Shown here: piece after piece, positions 59,856 through 64,000 of the stretch
Numbering within the stretch: the stretch's first letter is position 1
Layout: each line of letters opens with the position of its first letter
Origin: Pseudomonadota bacterium
GTDB lineage: Bacteria > Pseudomonadota > Gammaproteobacteria > Burkholderiales > Thiobacteraceae
Direction of reading: 5' to 3'
Assembly (NCBI GenBank): GCA_021812385.1
Contig: JAKANO010000003.1
Span: forward strand, 237,339-301,338
DNA: 64,000 bases
Notes under the pieces: model-generated
What the model saw: only the letters and a program-made list of their open reading frames with translations
What the model was told of the DNA's origin: nothing
The model's database searches: none
Position numbers and translations under genes: made by a program

Positions 59856-61439
59856 ATGTCTATTGAAACAAAATTCGCCGACCTCGGTCTGGCGCCTTCC
59901 CTTTTGCGCGCCATCGATGACGCCGGCTATACCACGCCGACGCCGATCCAGGCGCAAGCGATTCCTTTAGTGCTGGCTGGCGGCGATTTGCTGGCCGCCG
60001 CACAAACCGGCACCGGCAAGACCGCCGGATTTACCTTGCCGATTCTGCATCGTTTATCGGAGAACCCGATTGAAAGCCCGCGCCCTGGCCGTCCGCGCTG
60101 CCTGATCCTCGTGCCGACGCGCGAACTCGCGGCGCAGGTCGAAACCTCGGTGCAAACCTATGGCAAATATCTGCAACTGAATTCCATGGTGATGTTCGGC
60201 GGTGTCAACATCAACCCGCAGTTCAAAGCCTTGAAAGGCCGCGTGGATATTCTGGTCGCCACGCCGGGCCGCTTGCTGGATCACCTCGGGCAAAAGACCG
60301 TGGATTTATCCGGTGTCGAAATTCTGGTGCTGGACGAAGCCGACCGCATGCTGGACATGGGCTTCATTCGCGATATCCGCAAAATTCTCGCCTTGCTGCC
60401 GAAGCAACGGCAAAACTTATTGTTCTCGGCCACCTTCTCCGATGAAATTAAAACGCTCTCGGATGGCTTGTTGCATAAGCCGGGCCTGGTGGAAGTAGCG
60501 CGCCGCAATGCGCCTTCCGAGCTGGTGGCGCAAAGCGTGTACATGGTGGCGCAAGATCAGAAGCGCGATTTTTTGAGCCACTTGATCAAGCAGGGCGATT
60601 GGAAGCAGGTGCTGGTGTTTACCCGCACCAAGCATGGCGCCAACCGCCTGGCCGAGAAGCTGGTCAAGGACGGCATTGCCGCCGCAGCGATTCACGGCAA
60701 CAAAAGCCAAGCGGCGCGCACCAAGGCGCTGTCACAATTTAAAGAAGGCGTGCTGCCGGTACTGGTTGCGACCGATATCGCCGCACGCGGCCTGGATATC
60801 GATCAACTGCCGCATGTCGTCAATTTTGAATTGCCCAATGTGGCGGAAGACTACGTGCACCGCATCGGCCGCACCGGCCGCGCGGGCAGCTCCGGCGCAG
60901 CGATTTCATTGGTCGACCGCGAGGAAGTGAAATATTTGAACGCCATCGAGCGTTTGCTCAAGCGCGAAATTCCGCGCGAAGCCGTGACCGGTTTTGTCGC
61001 TCCGGTCAGGACGAAGGCCGAGATCGAACAAGAAGACCGTCGTCCGCCCATGGCGCGTCGTCCGCAACAAGCGCGTGGCGCACGTTCGCAGCCACGCCAA
61101 GGCGGTGATAGAGCGCGTACGGGTACGGCCAATCCGAATGCTAGGCCGCCGCAAGCGCGTGCACAACAACCGCGTGCGCAGCAAGCCCGGGGACCGCAAG
61201 ATCGATCGCAGCAACCCCGAGCCCAGCAAGCCAGACCGCCGCAATCGGGAGCGGCTGCCGGGGTGGTCATGTCCGAGGCGGCACGCCACCAAATGCTGGC
61301 GGATGAGCAATTGCAAGCCAAACAACTGCGGGAGAAACTGGCCATGCACCCGCACCACGCTAAACCGAGTGCGCCGCGCAATAATTCGCGGCCGCAAGCC
61401 GCTTTGTTTTCGCCGAAGTCAGGCGGCCGGGGCCGCTAG
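59856..61439 (+). CDS. rhlE: DEAD-box RNA helicase RhlE-like
   Basis: 527 residues. All DEAD-box motifs: Q motif (PTPIQAQAI), I (AQTGTGKT), Ia (PTRELA), II (VLDEADRML), III (SAT), IV (VFTRTK), V ([11 protein letters not shown]) and VI ([10 protein letters not shown]). The C-terminal tail (about 390-527) is Arg/Gln/Pro-rich, low complexity ([20 protein letters not shown]), and would bind RNA loosely. RhlE unwinds short duplexes in ribosome assembly and RNA decay. Confidence 0.93.
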   Translation: MSIETKFADLGLAPSLLRAIDDAGYTTPTPIQAQAIPLVLAGGDLLAAAQTGTGKTAGFTLPILHRLSENPIESPRPGRPRCLILVPTRELAAQVETSVQTYGKYLQLNSMVMFGGVNINPQFKALKGRVDILVATPGRLLDHLGQKTVDLSGVEILVLDEADRMLDMGFIRDIRKILALLPKQRQNLLFSATFSDEIKTLSDGLLHKPGLVEVARRNAPSELVAQSVYMVAQDQKRDFLSHLIKQGDWKQVLVFTRTKHGANRLAEKLVKDGIAAAAIHGNKSQAARTKALSQFKEGVLPVLVATDIAARGLDIDQLPHVVNFELPNVAEDYVHRIGRTGRAGSSGAAISLVDREEVKYLNAIERLLKREIPREAVTGFVAPVRTKAEIEQEDRRPPMARRPQQARGARSQPRQGGDRARTGTANPNARPPQARAQQPRAQQARGPQDRSQQPRAQQARPPQSGAAAGVVMSEAARHQMLADEQLQAKQLREKLAMHPHHAKPSAPRNNSRPQAALFSPKSGGRGR

Positions 61440-61441
61440 GC

Positions 61442-61891
61442 ATGCAAATCTGGGTGGATGCCGACGCTTGCCCCGGCGCGATTAAAGAAATTTTATTTCG
61501 CGCCGCGGAGCGGGTTCAGGTAACACTCACGCTGGTGGCCAATCGGCTGTTGCGCGTGCCGGCCTCGCCGTATATCCGCGCGCTTCAGGTGCCGCACGGT
61601 TTCGATGTGGCGGATAACAAAATCGCGGATCAAATGCAGTCGGATGATTTGGTCATCACCGCCGATATCCCGCTGGCCGCACAAGTCATCGAGCGCGGCG
61701 GCATTGCGCTGAATCCACGCGGCGAACTGTATACCGAGGACAATATTCGCGAACGCCTCGGCATGCGCAATTTTATGGAAGAATTACGCGGCAGCGGCAC
61801 GGATATTTCCGGCCCTGCGGCCTTTAGTAAGAGTGATTGTCAGGCGTTTGCAAAGCAGTTGGACAGAATGTTGGCAGGTAAACGGGCTTAA
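61442..61891 (+). CDS. YaiI/YqxD family protein (DUF188)
   Basis: 149 residues, starting [20 protein letters not shown], the DUF188 signature (PIN-like fold with Asp cluster), followed by [39 protein letters not shown] and [15 protein letters not shown]. Function in vivo is unknown. It starts two bases after the rhlE stop, so the two genes are almost certainly one transcript; repeat copy B follows. Confidence 0.9.
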   Translation: MQIWVDADACPGAIKEILFRAAERVQVTLTLVANRLLRVPASPYIRALQVPHGFDVADNKIADQMQSDDLVITADIPLAAQVIERGGIALNPRGELYTEDNIRERLGMRNFMEELRGSGTDISGPAAFSKSDCQAFAKQLDRMLAGKRA

Positions 61892-61900
61892 AAACTAGGG

Positions 61901-62032
61901 GAACCGCCAAGACGCCAAGAGCGCCAAGAACTACAAAAGCGTCTTCAGTTGGTGTGTGGGTTGAGTGCGGAATTTGAATAAAATTGCCAAACCTTTGGCG
62001 CTGTCTTGGCGTTCTTGGCGCCTTGGCGGTTC
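61901..62032. repeat. Multi-core palindromic element, copy B (GCCAAG cores)
   Basis: Left arm 61901-61931 has ACC then GCCAAG cores at eight- and nine-base spacing; right arm 62003-62032 matches in complement and ends GGTTC. The 71-base loop is the longest of the set. Nine bases after the YaiI stop, 17 bases before the rluF start. Confidence 0.87.
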
Positions 62033-62049
62033 AAGTGTTTTATTGATAT

Positions 62050-62781
62050 ATGGAAAAAATCCGACTCTCGAAATTAATGTCCGAACAAGGTCTGTGCTCG
62101 CGCCGCGAAGCCGATAGCTATATCGCGCGCGGCTGGGTGTTCGTCGATGGCCAGCGCATCACCGAGCTGGGCACGCGCATCCTGCCCGAGCAAAAAATAA
62201 CCCTGGATAAATCCGCCCAAGCCAAGCAAGAAGCGCGGGTAACCATTCTGCTCAACAAGCCCATCGGCTTTGTCTCCAGCCAAGCGGAGAAGGGCTACAA
62301 ACCGGCCGCGTCCTTGATCTGTGCCGAATCGCGCTATCGCGAGGATCGCTCCAAGATGAGTTTCAGTCCGGCGCATTTGATGGGGTTAGCCCCCGCCGGG
62401 CGGCTGGATATCGACTCTCTCGGTTTGCTGGTGCTGACCCAGGATGGGCGCATCGCCAAGCAGTTGATCGGCGAAGATTCACCTATCGAAAAAGAATATT
62501 TGGTGCGGGTGGAAGGCAAGCTCTCGGATAAAAATCTAGCGTTGTTGAACCACGGCCTGAGCTTGGATGGCGAAGCGCTGAAGCCGGCCATTGTGGAATG
62601 GCAAAACGAAGACCAATTGCGCTTCGTGCTGAAAGAAGGCAAAAAACGCCAAATCCGCCGCATGTGCGAGATGGTCGGTTTGAAAGTGCTGGGCTTGAAG
62701 CGGATTCGCATCGGCAAGGTGGTGCTGGGCAATTTGCCCATCGGCAAATGGCGCTATCTAGGCGAACACGAGAACTTTTAA
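62050..62781 (+). CDS. rluF: 23S rRNA/tRNA pseudouridine synthase RluF-like
   Basis: 243 residues: an S4 RNA-binding domain (about 3-50, [20 protein letters not shown]) and the RsuA/RluB-type catalytic domain with [18 protein letters not shown] (catalytic Asp in GRLDIDS), [12 protein letters not shown], and [20 protein letters not shown]. It forms pseudouridine in RNA. The RluF name is the closest within the RsuA family and is not certain. The stop lies eight bases before repeat copy H. Confidence 0.87.
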   Translation: MEKIRLSKLMSEQGLCSRREADSYIARGWVFVDGQRITELGTRILPEQKITLDKSAQAKQEARVTILLNKPIGFVSSQAEKGYKPAASLICAESRYREDRSKMSFSPAHLMGLAPAGRLDIDSLGLLVLTQDGRIAKQLIGEDSPIEKEYLVRVEGKLSDKNLALLNHGLSLDGEALKPAIVEWQNEDQLRFVLKEGKKRQIRRMCEMVGLKVLGLKRIRIGKVVLGNLPIGKWRYLGEHENF

Positions 62782-62789
62782 AAGCGCTT

Positions 62790-62847
62790 TCAACACGGAG
62801 TACACAGAGGACATGGAGTTTTAGAAATACATTCGCTCTGTGTTTGT
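62790..62847. repeat. Multi-core palindromic element, copy H (ACGGAG cores, degenerate)
   Basis: Left arm 62790-62822 has ACGGAG, ACAGAG and ATGGAG at nine-base spacing; the right arm retains only one clear core (CTCTGTGTTTG, 62837-62847). A decayed copy, eight bases after the rluF stop. Another weak half-element with TTTCGCGCC and TTTCGTGG lies at 63004-63022. Confidence 0.6.
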
Positions 62848-63350
62848 TTAGCGACATCCCTTCCTGCGGATGTTTCTTCACAGGCTAGCGGCAGAAGAAT
62901 ATAGCCATTACCAAGCAGAGCCGCATCCCTGTAGCGCCGGCATCCTTGCCGGCAACCACCCCTGCCAAGACCTGCGCGAAGTACGAGCCTTTTGCTTTTC
63001 TTTTTTCGCGCCTTTCGTGGATCATCCGATTTTTCTTGCATGAGTAGTTGCATTACCAGCCGCCAATCAATCCTTATCCTCCGCGCACAGATCAATCAGC
63101 TGCATTGACGCTGGCATATGCAGCCGCTATTCTGCCGAAAGCCGTCAAATCACAAACAAGCCATAGACGGGGCGTTGACTTTCCGTAGCGCCATTGCGCT
63201 GCCGCCACCAAAGGAAAAAATTCATGCCGATTCTTGCTGCGCCCTTGCGCGCCTTGTTGGGTTGCTTTGATTTTGTCTTTGGGCGCCTATCGGTGTGGCG
63301 GCTGTGCATAGCTAGGCTTGAAGTTATGCAAAAAGTATCATTACAAGATG
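62848..63350. other. Gene-free, decayed interval
   Basis: No supported gene in about 500 bases. It holds a short REP-like hairpin GCCGGC-ATCCTT-GCCGGC (62936-62953), a degenerate right-arm sequence of the multi-core repeat (63004-63022) and a small ORF (63224-63370) with a ribosome-binding-like AAAGGA but no homology that I know. It looks like degraded sequence next to a mobile element. Confidence 0.5.
62936..62953. repeat. REP-like short hairpin
   Basis: GCCGGC (62936-62941) and GCCGGC (62948-62953) around ATCCTT form a 6-bp stem. The wider phrase GTAGCGCCGGCATCCTTGCC is a common dispersed sequence in Proteobacteria, from memory. One copy only in this window. Confidence 0.45.
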
Positions 63351-63381
63351 TGACCCCTTTGGTTATGTGACCCCTTTGGTT
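63348..63381 (+). repeat. 17-bp direct tandem duplication
   Basis: Two exact copies of ATGTGACCCCTTTGGTT lie end to end (63348-63364, 63365-63381). It encodes the DPFGY start of the following fragment twice, out of phase, because 17 is not a multiple of three. It marks the junction where homologous-looking coding sequence begins. Confidence 0.9.
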
Positions 63382-63584
63382 ATGAACCTGGTTCTGTGGC
63401 GCAGGGTAGTCAAACTCAATATTCAGTTGCTGCTATGGGTGGTCGAGGCCCAGCCGCAGAGGCCCAAGTGCAAATAGGTGAGAATGGCTCTTTTTCAGGA
63501 GCAGCAAGGGGAGTGGGTGGATTTGGAGTAGGTGCTGCTGTTGTTGGCCTTCAATGCACTACAAATTACATTATTTGTTATTAA
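63369..63584 (+). pseudogene. C-terminal remnant of a larger protein (possibly RHS-like)
   Basis: The frame reads DPFGYEPGSVAQGSQTQYSV, then VAAMGGRGPAAEAQVQIGEN, a Gly/Ala-rich stretch (ARGVGGFGVGAAVVG) and ends TTNYIICY. It has no start or ribosome-binding site of its own and no homologous sequence upstream of DPFGY. The DPFGY start resembles the DPxG(L/Y) junction in RHS proteins just before their variable toxin tip, which is only a suggestion. Codon use is more AT-rich than the bulk of the window. Confidence 0.4.
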
Positions 63585-63610
63585 AGAGATTTCAAAGTCG
63601 AGATGAAAAC

Positions 63611-63790
63611 ATGATTTATTTGGTTATACCTGTGTTATTAGTTAGTGTAATGGCGCTAGCAGCAGCTGGGTTTAAATCACTTGCTGGTGTTGTGTTTTTC
63701 ATTTCTATCATTGTAATTGCTATCTACATTATCAATAGATGGAGCCAACTTTATAAGGAAAATAAGCAAGAGAGGGATAATCATAATTAA
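63611..63790 (+). CDS. Small two-helix membrane protein
   Basis: 59 residues, MIYLVIPVLLVSVMALAAAG at the start, two membrane segments (about 2-18 and 25-44, VVFFISIIVIAIYIINRW) and a short Lys/Asn/Glu tail. AT-rich. It begins 26 bases after the gene remnant on the same strand. If that remnant is a toxin tip this could be an immunity protein, but this is speculation. No family recognised. Confidence 0.45.
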   Translation: MIYLVIPVLLVSVMALAAAGFKSLAGVVFFISIIVIAIYIINRWSQLYKENKQERDNHN

Positions 63791-63880
63791 TAAAAGGCAA
63801 AACCCAGAGTCTTGCTAAGTAGCATCCAGTGCTCGCGATAGCCGGCATTACTGCTTAATGGGGCAAACTTCTTGGCGAAT

Positions 63881-64000
63881 TCAACTTACAAGCGCGCCAC
63901 GCAAAGCCTTCATAAATACACTGTGGGGTGTCTGATAGGCGAGACACTTTCTGGGTCGATGATTCAACTTTTTCACGGCGAGCGCAATCTCTTTTTCGGT
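63881..64000 (-). mobile_element. IS30-family transposase, C-terminal part (5' end outside window)
   Basis: Reading from the right edge on the minus strand gives 39 residues: TEKEIALAVKKLNHRPRKCL, then AYQTPHSVFMKALRGALVS and a TGA at 63881. The phrase LNHRPRKCL-(G/A)-Y-x-TP-x-x-VF is the conserved end of IS30-type transposases (DDE enzymes). The rest lies beyond 64000. The right inverted repeat of the element should lie to its left, within about 63840-63890, but I could not fix it. Confidence 0.82.

Noticed and set aside
62790..63095. 101-residue minus-strand frame across repeat copy H
   Set aside because: It is composed largely of repeat and REP-like sequence and has no ribosome-binding site or domain.
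63224..63370. 48-residue ORF with AAAGGA upstream in the gene-free right end
   Set aside because: No homology known to me, it runs into the duplicated 17-bp sequence, and the area is decayed; too weak to call.
1..64000. tRNA, rRNA or complete prophage
   Set aside because: I looked for conserved stems, CCA ends and phage structural genes and saw none; a dedicated tRNA scan would be needed to be sure of the absence.

Overview
The window is a stretch of chromosome from a Gram-negative proteobacterium of moderately high GC content. Gene content points to the Betaproteobacteria (Nitrosomonadales/Gallionellales-like is my guess, an inference): a system I cytochrome c maturation operon beside rpmBG, an SAH riboswitch ahead of ahcY, a PdsRS-like two-component pair, tandem LpxL-type acyltransferases and many PAS/GGDEF/EAL proteins. 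I see no rRNA, tRNA or CRISPR array.

Layout. 1-5.6 kb (minus): ccmABCDEFGH, cut at the left edge inside ccmH. 5.6-6.1 kb (plus): rpmB-rpmG. 6.2-10.9 kb (minus): a fatty acid desaturase, an MscS-type channel, a PLD-type nuclease, a metallo-beta-lactamase-fold hydrolase and a gamma-carbonic-anhydrase-like protein. 10.9-14.9 kb (plus): oligopeptidase A, an SH3-domain protein, a DUF4124/glutaredoxin-like protein and exonuclease III. 14.9-18.8 kb (minus): an HDOD protein and the PdsS/PdsR-like sensor and regulator. 19-22.7 kb (plus): small proteins, an unknown 330-residue protein and a PAS-GGDEF protein broken by an amber codon. 22.8-25.9 kb (minus): a MEKHLA protein, a hexose-6-phosphate mutarotase and a ketosynthase with its own ACP. 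26-29 kb (plus): YheS-like ABC-F and a Xre/RES toxin-antitoxin pair. 29-32.8 kb (minus): hrpA. 33-35.6 kb is an accessory patch: two AT-rich membrane protein genes, mqsRA with its operator, and a dispersed repeat. 35.8-42.1 kb is housekeeping: a MidA-like methyltransferase, a pteridine-reductase-like SDR, ttcA, an aminotransferase, a TusA/sigma/DUF2892 operon and an RlmN/Cfr-like enzyme. 42.1-48.2 kb is accessory: a truncated PKD protein beside repeat motifs, three tandem paralogous secreted Gly/Ser-rich proteins, and an outer-membrane beta-barrel. 48.3-51 kb: a GGDEF/EAL protein. 51.1-54.9 kb (minus): metK-ahcY-metF, the SAM cycle. 54.9-62.8 kb (plus): two lipid A acyltransferases, an HU-like protein, a frameshifted YccU-like protein, a SEL1 protein, an RRM protein, a lipoprotein, rhlE, YaiI and rluF. 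62.8-64 kb is decayed and mobile DNA ending in an IS30-type transposase.

Most notable. (1) A family of eight long inverted repeats. Each arm has up to three hexamer cores spaced 8-10 bp, and the core sequence differs between copies while the two arms of one copy agree. Every copy begins within about 12 bp of the stop codon of the upstream gene in a co-directional pair, and one encodes the C-terminus of TtcA. (2) A three-member family of secreted Gly/Ser-rich proteins beside an outer-membrane barrel, which I cannot match to any described system. (3) A clear SAH riboswitch, an MqsA operator, a premature amber inside a GGDEF domain and a C-terminal frameshift in a YccU homologue.
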